From Roseivivax lentus (GTDB lineage Bacteria > Pseudomonadota > Alphaproteobacteria > Rhodobacterales > Rhodobacteraceae), in NCBI RefSeq assembly GCF_900156805.1, contig NZ_FTOQ01000002.1:62001-126000 (forward strand): a DNA stretch of 64,000 nt. Reading direction: 5' to 3'. Shown in pieces: positions 1 to 8,446 of the stretch. The notes beneath the pieces were generated by a model that saw only the letters and a program-made list of their open reading frames with translations, did not search any database and had not been told where the DNA came from. Each line of letters begins with the position of its first letter. Positions within the stretch are counted from its first letter, which is position 1. The translations under genes were made by a program, and so were the position numbers.

Positions 1-1
1 G

Positions 2-487
2 GAAAGTCTGCGCGAGACCGTGGTGCAGACCACCTCCATCTTCATCATCGCCGCGGGTGCCAAGATCTTCGTGGCCTTCATCGCGCTCACGGGCGTCGCG
101 GGCGAGATCGTGGGCTTCGTGACCGATGCGAACCTCTCGGTCCTCGTGCTCTTGATTGCCATCGCGATCATCTACCTCGTGCTCGGCATGTTCCTCGACC
201 CGATCGGGATCATGGTGCTGACGCTGCCGCTGATGGTGCCGCTGGTGGAAAGCTATGGCTGGGACCTGATCTGGTTCGGCGTCGTCGTCATCAAGCTGCT
301 GGAGATTGGCCTCATCACGCCGCCGGTGGGTCTCAATGTCTTCGTGATCTCGGGCGTGGTCGGCAAGGAAGTCCCCATCGACCGCATCTTCTCGGGCATC
401 CTGCGCTTCCTGACGGTCGACGTGATCGTGCTGGGCCTCATCATGGCCTTCCCGATATTGTCCCTGCTGATCCCGATGTCGATGTGA
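2..487 (+). CDS. TRAP transporter large permease (DctM family), C-terminal part
   Basis: The reading frame is open from the left edge, so only the last 161 residues are present. It encodes a strongly hydrophobic protein with at least four membrane segments. The segment LDPIGIMVLTLPLMVPL and the later LITPPVGLNVFVISGV are characteristic of the large (DctM-type) membrane subunit of tripartite ATP-independent periplasmic transporters, which use a sodium gradient and a periplasmic binding protein to import organic acids. The stop lies 11 bases before the IclR start and both genes point the same way. By context it probably imports the acid degraded by the beta-oxidation genes downstream; that substrate link is inference. 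Confidence 0.9.
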   Translation, partial: ESLRETVVQTTSIFIIAAGAKIFVAFIALTGVAGEIVGFVTDANLSVLVLLIAIAIIYLVLGMFLDPIGIMVLTLPLMVPLVESYGWDLIWFGVVVIKLLEIGLITPPVGLNVFVISGVVGKEVPIDRIFSGILRFLTVDVIVLGLIMAFPILSLLIPMSM

Positions 488-498
488 GGAGGGAGCCC

Positions 499-1329
499 AT
501 GCGCGACGACAGCGATATCCGCATCCTGCCCAAGGACGAGAACGACCGCCGCTTCGCCACGACGCTGGCACGCGGGCTGGCGGTGCTGCGCGCCTTCCGG
601 CCCTCGGACGACGGGCTTGGCAATGCGGAGATCTCCGAACGCACGGGCATCCCGAAATCCACCGTGTCGCGGCTCACCTTCACGCTGCAATCGCTGGGCT
701 ATCTGAACCACGCTCGCCGGCACGACCGCTACCGTCCCGGCCCGGCGCTTCTGGCGCTCGGCAATGTCGCGGCCTCGTCCATCTCCTTCGTGGAACTTGC
801 AGGCCCGATCATGCAGCGGCTCGCGGACGAGACCGGCACGCTGTCGCTTCTTTTGGTGCGCGACGACACCAAGCTTCTGATCCTGAAGACCTGGCGGCCC
901 ACGGGCGTCTCCTCGCTCTGGCTCGAGACCGGGCACCGGCTGCCCTTCAACGGCACGTCGTCGGGCCATGCGCTGTTGGCGGCGATGACCGAAGAGGTCT
1001 TCGAGAAGACCGTCGCCAACGTCGCGGGCGCGCAGGGCCTCACGCCCGAACGCGCGGCCGAGGTGCGCCGCGAGGCCTGGGGCCAGCTGATCGGGCAGGG
1101 CTTTTCCATCACCGATCCCGACGAATACTACACCCCCAGCATCCACGCCGTCGCGCGCCCCTTCCACTCGCGCGACCTGTCCGAACCCGTGGTCTTCACC
1201 TGCGGCGCGCTGCCCTCGGATCTCAGCGTCGAACGGATGCGCACCGAGGTCGGCCCCAGGCTCAACGCCGCCGTGCAGGAGCTGGAGCGGATCATGGGGC
1301 AGGGCTCCGCCATGACGATGCGGGGCTGA
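499..1329 (+). CDS. IclR-family transcriptional regulator
   Basis: This 276-residue protein has the IclR layout. An N-terminal winged helix-turn-helix (about residues 40-70, with NAEISERTGIPKSTVSRL) is followed by an effector-binding domain with the typical NGTSSGHALLA stretch. I chose the ATG at 499 because an AGGAGGGA ribosome binding site sits just upstream at 487-494; an in-frame GTG at 484 overlaps the previous stop and is less likely. It lies between the TRAP permease and the beta-oxidation genes, so it is the obvious candidate local regulator, sensing a CoA-pathway intermediate or the imported acid. The effector is unknown. Confidence 0.92.
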   Translation: MRDDSDIRILPKDENDRRFATTLARGLAVLRAFRPSDDGLGNAEISERTGIPKSTVSRLTFTLQSLGYLNHARRHDRYRPGPALLALGNVAASSISFVELAGPIMQRLADETGTLSLLLVRDDTKLLILKTWRPTGVSSLWLETGHRLPFNGTSSGHALLAAMTEEVFEKTVANVAGAQGLTPERAAEVRREAWGQLIGQGFSITDPDEYYTPSIHAVARPFHSRDLSEPVVFTCGALPSDLSVERMRTEVGPRLNAAVQELERIMGQGSAMTMRG

Positions 1330-1365
1330 CGAGATGAATTCACCAATCACGCAGAGAGGTGCGGC

Positions 1366-3462
1366 ATGACCGACATGGTCACTTATGAGCTCGAGGACGG
1401 CATCGCCGTCATCACCGTGGCGAACCCGCCGGTCAACGCGCTGGGCCATGCGGTCCGCAAGGGCCTGTGGGACGCGATCGACCGGTTCAACGCCGAGCCC
1501 GAGGCAAAGGCCGCGCTGATCCTCGGCGCGGGCAAGATCTTCCTTGGCGGCGCGGATATCTCCGAATTCGGCAAGCCGCCGAAAGACCCGTGGCTGCCCG
1601 AGGTCTGCAACCATATCGAGGCGGCAACGAAGCCCGTGGTCTGCGCCATCCAGGGCGCGGCGCTGGGCGGCGGGCTCGAAGTGGCGCTGGGCTGTCATTA
1701 CCGCGTCGCGCTCAAGGGCGCGAAGCTGGGCCTGCCGGAGGTCAATCTCGGCATCATCCCCGGCGCGGGCGGCACGCAGCGCACGCCGCGCGTGATCGGT
1801 GTGAAAGCCGCGCTGGAGATCATCCCGGCAGGCGGCACCGTCTCCGCCGAGCGCGCGGTCGAGATGGGCCTCGCCGACCGGCTGGCGACAGGCGATCCGC
1901 GCGCCGCGGGTCTCGCTTTCGCGCAGGAGCTTGTCGCCGAAGGTGCTGCTCCGCGCCCCGTGGGGCAGATGCCGTGCCCCGACCATGACGCCGAGGCGCT
2001 CGCGGAGGCGCGCGCGCTCTGGTCGAAGAAGAACCGCGGCGAGGTGGCGCGTCTGGCGTCTATCGACGCGGTCGAGGCCGCGACGCGCCTCGAGATCATG
2101 CCCGGCCTCGAGGAAGAGCGCCGCATCTTCTCCGAAATGATGGACACGCCCCAGCGAGCAGGTCTCATCCATGCCTTCTTCATCGAGCGCAAGACCGCGA
2201 AAATCCCCGAGATCGCAGGCGTCGATCCGCGCCCCGTCGCAAGGATCGGCGTGATCGGCGGCGGCACGATGGGCGCGGGCATCGCCACCGCGGCCCTGAC
2301 CCGTGGCCTCGACGTGACGCTGATCGAACGCGACGACGCCTCTGCCGACAAGGCCCGTGCGACCATCGCGAAGAACCTCGACGGGGCCGTGAAGCGCGGC
2401 AAGCTGGGTGCGGCGCAGAAGGACGCGATCCTGTCGGACACGTTCCGCACCGCGACCGGCTACGACGCGCTGTCTGACTCCGACCTCGCAATCGAGGCCG
2501 TGTTCGAGGACATGGACGTCAAGAAAGCCGTCTTCGCCGAGCTCGACCGCGTCATGAAGCCGGGTGCGATCCTCGCCACGAACACCTCCTATCTTGACGT
2601 GAACGAGATCGCGGCCAGCACATCGCGCCCCGCGGACGTGATCGGGCTGCATTTCTTCTCGCCCGCCCATGTGATGAAGCTGCTGGAGGTGGTCGTCGCC
2701 GACAAGACCGCGAACGACGTCACTGCCACGGCCTTCGCGCTGGCCAAGACGCTCGGCAAGACCGCCGTGCGGGCAGGCGTCTGCGACGGCTTCATCGGCA
2801 ACCGCATCCTCGCGAAATATCGCGCGGCGGCGGACCGGATGGTCCTGCAGGGCGCGAGCCCCTACCAGGTCGACCGCGCCATCAAGGCCTTCGGCTGGCC
2901 CATGGGCCCCTACGAGATGGGCGACCTCGCGGGCCTCGACATCGGCTACATGACCCGTAAGCGGAAGGCCGCGACCCGCGATCCGCGCGACATCGTGCCG
3001 AGCTGGGCCGATGCGCTCTATGATCTGGGCCGTCTCGGCCAGAAGACGGGCCGCGGCTATTACATCTACGAAGAGGGCACGCGCGGCGGCAAGGAAGACC
3101 CCGAGGTCGAAGAGCTGGTCGCCAAGGCCCGTGCCGAGGCGGGCATCGACCCCCGCGACTTCACCGACGACGAGATCCAGCGCCGTTACATGGCCGCCCT
3201 CGTGAACGAGGCCGCGGACGTGGTCGAGGAAGGCATCGCGCATCGTCCGCTCGATGTGGATGTGACCTTCCTCTACGGCTACGGCTTCCCGCGCTTCCGC
3301 GGCGGCCCGATGCACTGGGCCGACCATGTGGGCCTCGCGGGGCTCCTGTCGGATATCGAGGACTACGCGCAGGAAGACGATTTCTTCTGGCAGCCCTCCG
3401 CGCTCCTCAAGCGCCTCGTCCAAGACAACGCCACTTTTGCCAGCCTGAACGACAAGGGCTGA
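1366..3462 (+). CDS. Bifunctional enoyl-CoA hydratase / 3-hydroxyacyl-CoA dehydrogenase (FadB/FadJ/PimF type)
   Basis: This 698-residue multifunctional beta-oxidation enzyme has three parts. The N-terminal crotonase domain (about 1-190) carries the oxyanion-hole segments KIFLGGADISEF and GAALGGGLEVALGCHYR. A Rossmann NAD-binding domain follows, with GVIGGGTMGAGIA near residue 295. The C-terminal half is the 3-hydroxyacyl-CoA dehydrogenase domain (GLHFFSPAHVMKLLEVV, GFIGNRI). It hydrates enoyl-CoA and oxidises the resulting 3-hydroxyacyl-CoA in the cytoplasm. Length and architecture match PimF and FadN-like proteins. An AGAGAGG ribosome binding site precedes the ATG. It opens an operon with thiolase (12-bp gap) and acyl-CoA dehydrogenases. 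Confidence 0.95.
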   Translation: MTDMVTYELEDGIAVITVANPPVNALGHAVRKGLWDAIDRFNAEPEAKAALILGAGKIFLGGADISEFGKPPKDPWLPEVCNHIEAATKPVVCAIQGAALGGGLEVALGCHYRVALKGAKLGLPEVNLGIIPGAGGTQRTPRVIGVKAALEIIPAGGTVSAERAVEMGLADRLATGDPRAAGLAFAQELVAEGAAPRPVGQMPCPDHDAEALAEARALWSKKNRGEVARLASIDAVEAATRLEIMPGLEEERRIFSEMMDTPQRAGLIHAFFIERKTAKIPEIAGVDPRPVARIGVIGGGTMGAGIATAALTRGLDVTLIERDDASADKARATIAKNLDGAVKRGKLGAAQKDAILSDTFRTATGYDALSDSDLAIEAVFEDMDVKKAVFAELDRVMKPGAILATNTSYLDVNEIAASTSRPADVIGLHFFSPAHVMKLLEVVVADKTANDVTATAFALAKTLGKTAVRAGVCDGFIGNRILAKYRAAADRMVLQGASPYQVDRAIKAFGWPMGPYEMGDLAGLDIGYMTRKRKAATRDPRDIVPSWADALYDLGRLGQKTGRGYYIYEEGTRGGKEDPEVEELVAKARAEAGIDPRDFTDDEIQRRYMAALVNEAADVVEEGIAHRPLDVDVTFLYGYGFPRFRGGPMHWADHVGLAGLLSDIEDYAQEDDFFWQPSALLKRLVQDNATFASLNDKG

Positions 3463-3474
3463 GGGAGGACATCC

Positions 3475-4653
3475 ATGAACGATCCCGTCATCGTCTCCGT
3501 CGCACGCACGCCCATCGGCAAGGCGGCCCGCGGCAGCTTCAACATCACCCACGGCGCGGACCTTTCGGGCCATGCCGCCGAACACGCCGTGGCGCGGGCG
3601 GGCATCGACCCCGCGCTGATCGAGGATTCGATCTGGGGCTGCGGCTATCCGCAGGGCGTCACGGGGCGCAACATCGCCCGGCAGGCGGTCATTCGCGCAG
3701 GCCTCCCGGTCAGCATCGCGGGCACCACCGTGAACCGTTTCTGCGCCTCCGGCCTGCAGGCCATCGCCATGGGCGGGCACATGATCGCCGCCGAGGGCGC
3801 GAAGGCCGTTCTGGTCGGCGGCGTCGAGTCGATCTCGGGCGTGCAGCCGCCTCCCGACGAGGCCCCGAACAAGTGGATCATGGAGCACAAGCCCGACCTC
3901 TACCTGCCGATGATCGACACCGCCGACAACGTCGCCGCGCGCTACGGCATCTCCCGCGCGGCGCAGGACGCGCTGGGCTACCAGTCCCAGATGCGCACCG
4001 CCGAGGCGCAGGAGGCGGGCCGCTTCGACGCCGAGATCGCGCCGATGACAGTCACCATGGCCAAGAAGGACAAGGAGACCGGCGAGGTGACCCACCACGA
4101 GGTCACCATCGCGCAGGACGAGTGCAACCGTCCCTCCACCACGCTCGAGGCGCTTCAGGGGCTGAAGCCCGTGCGCCAGGGCGAGAACAAGTTCGTCACC
4201 GCCGGCAATGCCTCGCAGCTTTCCGACGGCGCGGCGGCGCTGGTGATGATGGACGCGAAAGAGGCCGAACGCGCGGGCGTCGAGCCGCTGGGCCGGTTCC
4301 GGGGCTTCGCCGTCGCGGGCTGCGAGCCCGACGAGATGGGCATCGGCCCGGTCTTCGCCGTGCCGCGCCTTCTGGAACGCGCGGGCCTCACCGTCGACGA
4401 CATCGACCTCTGGGAGCTGAACGAGGCCTTCGCCTCCCAGGCGCTCTACTGCCGCGACACGCTCGGCATCGACAACGACAAGATGAACGTCTCGGGCGGC
4501 TCGATCTCGGTCGGCCATCCCTTCGGCATGACCGGTGCGCGCATGGCGGGTCACCTGATGTTCGAGGGCAAGCGCCGCGGCGCGAAGCTCGGCGTCGTCA
4601 CCATGTGCGTGGGCGGCGGCCAGGGCGCCGCGGGCCTTTTCGAGATTTTCTGA
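3475..4653 (+). CDS. Acetyl-CoA acyltransferase (thiolase, PimB/FadA type)
   Basis: This 392-residue thiolase has all catalytic features. The nucleophile Cys90 lies in NRFCASGLQAIA, His348 in SVGHPFGMTGAR and the second Cys378 in MCVGGGQGAAG. It cleaves 3-ketoacyl-CoA with CoA to give acetyl-CoA and a shortened acyl-CoA. It starts 12 bases after the multifunctional protein with an AGGGAGGA ribosome binding site, so the two are co-transcribed and probably form the terminal three activities of one beta-oxidation spiral. Biosynthetic acetoacetyl-CoA thiolase is an alternative, but the neighbours favour the degradative role. Confidence 0.95.
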   Translation: MNDPVIVSVARTPIGKAARGSFNITHGADLSGHAAEHAVARAGIDPALIEDSIWGCGYPQGVTGRNIARQAVIRAGLPVSIAGTTVNRFCASGLQAIAMGGHMIAAEGAKAVLVGGVESISGVQPPPDEAPNKWIMEHKPDLYLPMIDTADNVAARYGISRAAQDALGYQSQMRTAEAQEAGRFDAEIAPMTVTMAKKDKETGEVTHHEVTIAQDECNRPSTTLEALQGLKPVRQGENKFVTAGNASQLSDGAAALVMMDAKEAERAGVEPLGRFRGFAVAGCEPDEMGIGPVFAVPRLLERAGLTVDDIDLWELNEAFASQALYCRDTLGIDNDKMNVSGGSISVGHPFGMTGARMAGHLMFEGKRRGAKLGVVTMCVGGGQGAAGLFEIF

Positions 4654-4696
4654 GACGCGCGGACGCGCCTCGCAACCCAATGAAGGAGAGACGACA

Positions 4697-5893
4697 ATGG
4701 ATCTCACCTATACCGACGACCAGAAAGCCTTCCGCGACGAGGTTCGCGCCTTTCTGGATGAAAAACTCCCCAAGCGCCTGTCGGACAAGGTCGCGGGCGG
4801 CAAGCGCCTGACCAAGGAAGATTACGAGGACTGGCACGCCATCCTCAACGCGCAGGGCTGGCTTGGCGTGAACTGGCCGAAAGAGCATGGCGGCACCGGC
4901 TGGGACGCCGTGCAGCGGCACATCTTCGAGGAGGAAACCACCCGCGCACACGCCCCCCGCATCGTGCCCTTCGGCCTCAACATGCTGGGGCCGGTGCTGA
5001 TGAAGTTCGGCTCGAAGGAACAGCAGGCGCATTACCTGCCGCGCATCCTGAACGGCGACGATTGGTGGTGCCAGGGCTATTCCGAACCGGGCGCGGGCTC
5101 CGATCTGGCCTCGGTCAAGACCACTGCCGTGCGCGAGGGCGAGCACTACATCGTCAACGGCCAGAAGACCTGGACGACGCTCGGCCAGTACGCGAACATG
5201 ATCTTCTGCCTCGTGCGCACGTCGAAGGACGGCAAGCCGCAGGAGGGCATCTCCTTCCTTCTGATCGACATGGACACGCCCGGCGTCACCGTGCGCCCCA
5301 TCGTGCTGATCGACGGAGAGGCCGAGGTGAACGAGGTCTGGTTCGAGGATGTGAAGGTCCCCGCCGAGAACCTCGTGGGCGAGGAGAACAAGGGCTGGAC
5401 CTATGCCAAGTACCTCCTGACCCATGAGCGCACCAACATCGCGGGTGTCGGCTTCGCCACCTCGGCGCTGGCGAACCTCAAGCGCATCGCGGGGCTCGAG
5501 CAATCGGGCGGCAAGCCGCTCATCCAGAACCCGTTCTTCGCCGCCAAGATGGCGCAGGTGGAGATCGACCTGATGGCGATGGCCACGACGAACCTGCGCA
5601 CCATTGCCGCCGCCGCGGCGGGCAATGCGCCGGGGGCGGAAAGCTCGATGCTGAAGATCAAGGGCACGGTGATCCGCCAGGAGATCAACGCGCTGACCCG
5701 TCAGGCGGTCGGACCCTACGCGATGCCCTTCGTGTCCGAGGCGCTGGACGAGGGGGCCAACGTGGAACCCGTCGGCCCCGGCTACGCGCTGCCCGCCACG
5801 CAGAGCTATTTCAACAACCGCAAGCTCTCGATCTATGGCGGCTCGAACGAGGTGCAGCGGCAGATCATCTCCAAGGCGATCCTGGAGCTGTGA
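4697..5893 (+). CDS. Acyl-CoA dehydrogenase, PimC-like large subunit
   Basis: This 398-residue flavoprotein has the acyl-CoA dehydrogenase fold. The N-terminal helical domain is followed by the FAD/substrate segment YSEPGAGSDLASVKT and a C-terminal domain ending in YGGSNEVQRQIISKAI, the FAD/CoA contact region. It has the long linker typical of the subfamily that includes PimC and steroid-degrading FadE subunits. A second, shorter dehydrogenase is encoded 209 bases downstream. In pimeloyl-CoA and steroid dehydrogenases such pairs form one heteromeric enzyme, so a mixed complex is likely here (inference). The start has GGAGAG eight bases upstream. Confidence 0.93.
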   Translation: MDLTYTDDQKAFRDEVRAFLDEKLPKRLSDKVAGGKRLTKEDYEDWHAILNAQGWLGVNWPKEHGGTGWDAVQRHIFEEETTRAHAPRIVPFGLNMLGPVLMKFGSKEQQAHYLPRILNGDDWWCQGYSEPGAGSDLASVKTTAVREGEHYIVNGQKTWTTLGQYANMIFCLVRTSKDGKPQEGISFLLIDMDTPGVTVRPIVLIDGEAEVNEVWFEDVKVPAENLVGEENKGWTYAKYLLTHERTNIAGVGFATSALANLKRIAGLEQSGGKPLIQNPFFAAKMAQVEIDLMAMATTNLRTIAAAAAGNAPGAESSMLKIKGTVIRQEINALTRQAVGPYAMPFVSEALDEGANVEPVGPGYALPATQSYFNNRKLSIYGGSNEVQRQIISKAILEL

Positions 5894-5931
5894 TCCGGAC
5901 CGCAACACATGACGCGCCCAATCCCGGCACC

Positions 5932-6071
5932 CTGTGCCGGGCAGCGCCTGCCTGCCCCCCGGCAGGCGCCGTTGACCTCTCAGCAAGCGAGACGGTCGGC
6001 ACGCTGCGCGGCGTCACGCCAACTTCATCCATGTCGCAAGCGCCCGCCCAGGCAGGCGCTGCCCGGCACAG
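5932..6071. repeat. Perfect 23-bp inverted repeat between the two acyl-CoA dehydrogenase genes
   Basis: Positions 5932-5954 (beginning CTGTGCCGGGCAGCGC) and 6049-6071 (ending GCGCTGCCCGGCACAG) are exact reverse complements, separated by 94 bases. Inside the left arm, 5944-5952 can instead pair with 5961-5969 (GCGCCTGCC and GGCAGGCGC), giving a compact local hairpin that excludes the long one. The right arm ends 30 bases before the next ATG. The arrangement could be an alternative-fold RNA element tuning expression of the second subunit, a processing site, or a copy of a dispersed repeat family. Only the base pairing is seen; the function is unknown. Confidence 0.85.
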
Positions 6072-6101
6072 TCATCCCACGCGAACAGCGAGGACACACA
6101 C

Positions 6102-7232
6102 ATGAATTTCGACCTCACCGAAGAACGCCAGATGCTGCAGGACGGCCTGCGCCGCTACCTGCGCGAGAACGTCACCCCCGAGGGTCTCAACGAGGCCACC
6201 GACAGCGACACAGGTCATTCCGAGAAAGTCTGGGAAGGCCTCACCGAGATGGGCGTCATCGGCGCGCTTTTCTCCGAAGACGATGGCGGCTTCGGCGGCG
6301 CGGGCTTCGATCTGACCGTGGTCTTCGAGGAAATGGGCCGCGCGGGCGTCTTCGAGCCGCTGCTCGAGACCGGCGTGCTCGCGGGCGGGCTCATCGCCGC
6401 GCTCGGCTCCGACGCCCAGAAGGCCCAGATCGAGGAGATCATCGGCGGCAAGGTCCTGAGCTTTGCCCATTCCGAACCCCGCGCGCGGTATGACCTCAAC
6501 CACGTCGAGACCAAAGCCACCGGGGGCGGCGACGGCTGGACCCTCTCGGGCACCAAGACCGTCGTCGGTCACGCCGCCATCGCCGAGGCCTTCGTCGTCT
6601 CGGCCCGCACCGCGGGCGACGCGGCGGATGAGGACGGCATCTCGCTCTTCATCGTGCCCGCCGATGCGGAGGGTCTCACGATCCGCGACTACCCGCTGAA
6701 CGGCGGCGGTCGCGCGGGCGAGGTCTTCCTCGAGGACGTGACCGTCCCCGCGGACGCGCTTCTTGGCGAGGCGGGCCAGGCCTTTCCCGCGATCGAGAAG
6801 GCCGCCGCACGGGCCACCGCCGCCATTTCCGCCGAGGCGCTGGGCCTGATGGAGACCATCCGCGCGCTGACCGTCGGCTACCTCCAGCAGCGCCGCCAGT
6901 TCGGCCAGCCCATCGGCAAGTTCCAGGCGCTGCAGCACCGCATGGCCGATGTGCTGATCGAGATCGAACAGGCGCGCTCCGCCGTCATCAACCTCGCGGG
7001 GCACCTCGAAAGCCCGCGCGCGGAGCGCGAGCGGCACGTGAGCGCCACCAAGAACCTCATCGGCCGGGCCGGGCGGCTCGTGGCCGAGGAATCGATCCAG
7101 ATGCATGGCGGCATCGGCATGACGCAGGAATATGCACTGGGTCACCTCGCCAAGCGCCTGACCATGGTGGATCACCGCTTCGGCGACTCTGATTTCCACC
7201 TCGAACGCTTCATCCGGCTGAGCGCGGCCTGA
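6102..7232 (+). CDS. Acyl-CoA dehydrogenase, PimD-like small subunit
   Basis: This 376-residue acyl-CoA dehydrogenase family protein starts NFDLTEERQMLQDGLRRYL. Its C-terminal motif MHGGIGMTQEYALGHLAKRL marks the nucleotide and subunit-contact region. The central FAD segment is poorly matched (AHSEPRARYDLNHVETKAT in place of the usual SEPGAGSD). That is a usual feature of the smaller partner in heteromeric acyl-CoA dehydrogenases such as PimCD, where the active site is shared. It follows the long inverted repeat at 5932-6071 and is followed after 3 bases by a thioesterase gene, so it belongs to the same operon. Confidence 0.92.
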   Translation: MNFDLTEERQMLQDGLRRYLRENVTPEGLNEATDSDTGHSEKVWEGLTEMGVIGALFSEDDGGFGGAGFDLTVVFEEMGRAGVFEPLLETGVLAGGLIAALGSDAQKAQIEEIIGGKVLSFAHSEPRARYDLNHVETKATGGGDGWTLSGTKTVVGHAAIAEAFVVSARTAGDAADEDGISLFIVPADAEGLTIRDYPLNGGGRAGEVFLEDVTVPADALLGEAGQAFPAIEKAAARATAAISAEALGLMETIRALTVGYLQQRRQFGQPIGKFQALQHRMADVLIEIEQARSAVINLAGHLESPRAERERHVSATKNLIGRAGRLVAEESIQMHGGIGMTQEYALGHLAKRLTMVDHRFGDSDFHLERFIRLSAA

Positions 7233-7235
7233 GCC

Positions 7236-7661
7236 ATGACGCTCATCCACGGTGAAACCGGCGCGCAGCGCACGCTCGGCTATGTCCTCGATGTGCGCGG
7301 GGGCGATGGCCGCGCGCGCTGCATGCTCGACGTGACCGGGGCCCATGCGAACCGCCACGGCGTGCTGCATGGCGGCATCGCCGGCGTGATCCTCGACAAC
7401 GCGATGGGCGCCACGGCGAGCCTCACGGTGGACGAGACCGGCCGCGCGCCGTTTCTCACCGTCTCGCTGTCGGTGAATTTCGTGGCGGCGGGGCGCGTGG
7501 GCCAGACGCTCACCGCGACTGGGCGGGTCGTGGGCGGCGGGCGGTCGCTGCTCTTCATCGACGGCGAGCTGCGCGACGCGGACGACACGCTCATCGCCAC
7601 CGCGCATGGCGTCTTCAAGCGTGTCCCGCGCGAGAAACTGCCCGAGGGAGGCGACGCATGA
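7236..7661 (+). CDS. PaaI-family hotdog thioesterase
   Basis: This 141-residue hotdog-fold protein has the PaaI-type signature NRHGVLHGGIAGVILDNAMGA, with the conserved His-Gly-Gly turn near residue 45, and a VSLSVNFVAAGRVGQTL strand. It should hydrolyse acyl-CoA thioesters in the cytoplasm, releasing CoA from dead-end intermediates. Its ATG is 3 bases after the previous stop and its last codons overlap the next gene by 4 bases (ATGA), so it is translationally coupled inside the beta-oxidation operon. Confidence 0.9.
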   Translation: MTLIHGETGAQRTLGYVLDVRGGDGRARCMLDVTGAHANRHGVLHGGIAGVILDNAMGATASLTVDETGRAPFLTVSLSVNFVAAGRVGQTLTATGRVVGGGRSLLFIDGELRDADDTLIATAHGVFKRVPREKLPEGGDA

Positions 7662-8446
7662 GCCTGGCCTATCTCGAGGAGCGGGGCGACCGGCTGGTGG
7701 TCGTGAACGACAACGCGGCCAAGCGCAACGCGCTCTCGCCCGATCTCTACGCCACGCTGGCCGAGGCGGCAGCGCGCGCCGAGGATCCGCGTATCACCTC
7801 GGTCACGCTCTGGGGCAAGGGCGGGTTCTTCTGCGCGGGCGGCGATCTGACCATGCTCGCCACACGGCGCGATCTTCCCGAGGACGCGCGCAAAGCGCGG
7901 ATCGAGGAGCTGCACCGTCTCATCCGCGCGATCCGCGCCTCCCCGGTACCCTGGATCGCCGCCGTCGAAGGCGGGGCCGCCGGGGCCGGGGCCTCCTTCG
8001 CCTTCGCCTGCGATTTCGTCCTCGCCGCGCGCGGGGCCAGGTTCACCGCCGCCTATGTCAAGGCGGGCCTCACCCCCGATGGCGGGCTCACATCGACGCT
8101 CTCCGAACGCCTGCCGCGCGCGCTCGTCTCCGAGATGCTGCTTTTGGGCACGCCCGTGCCCGCCGAACGGCTGGCCGAGCTCGGCGCGATCAACGGCCTG
8201 ACCGCCGAGGGCGGCAGCCTTGCCGCCGCGATGGACCTCGCCGACTGCATCGCCGCGGGCCCTGCGGCCACGCAATCCCGCATCAAGCGCCTCATCGCCA
8301 GCACCGATCAGCCCTTCGCCGACCAGCTCGACGCCGAGCGCGACGCCATGGCCGCCGCCGTCGCCGCGCCCGAGGCCGCCGAGGGCATCGGCGCGTTCCT
8401 CGACAAGCGCCGCCCCGATTTCACCAAGCTCGGAGGCCGCGCATGA
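7658..8446 (+). CDS. Enoyl-CoA hydratase/isomerase family protein (PimE/PaaG-like)
   Basis: This 262-residue crotonase has the first oxyanion-hole segment at GGFFCAGGDLTML and the second at GGAAGAGASFAFACDFVLAA. The distal catalytic position lies in AGLTPDGGLTSTL, where an Asp replaces the second Glu of mitochondrial-type hydratases. That pattern is common in PaaG/PimE-type isomerases, so double-bond isomerisation or hydration of branched or carboxylated enoyl-CoA is more likely than classical crotonase. It overlaps both neighbours by ATGA and is clearly part of the operon. Confidence 0.92.
   Translation: MSLAYLEERGDRLVVVNDNAAKRNALSPDLYATLAEAAARAEDPRITSVTLWGKGGFFCAGGDLTMLATRRDLPEDARKARIEELHRLIRAIRASPVPWIAAVEGGAAGAGASFAFACDFVLAARGARFTAAYVKAGLTPDGGLTSTLSERLPRALVSEMLLLGTPVPAERLAELGAINGLTAEGGSLAAAMDLADCIAAGPAATQSRIKRLIASTDQPFADQLDAERDAMAAAVAAPEAAEGIGAFLDKRRPDFTKLGGRA

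Noticed and set aside
253-4707. Very long antisense open frame (about 1480 codons) on the minus strand
   Set aside because: It mirrors the well-identified plus-strand beta-oxidation genes; high third-position GC removes stop codons from the opposite strand. The translation is Arg/His/Ala-rich with no domain.
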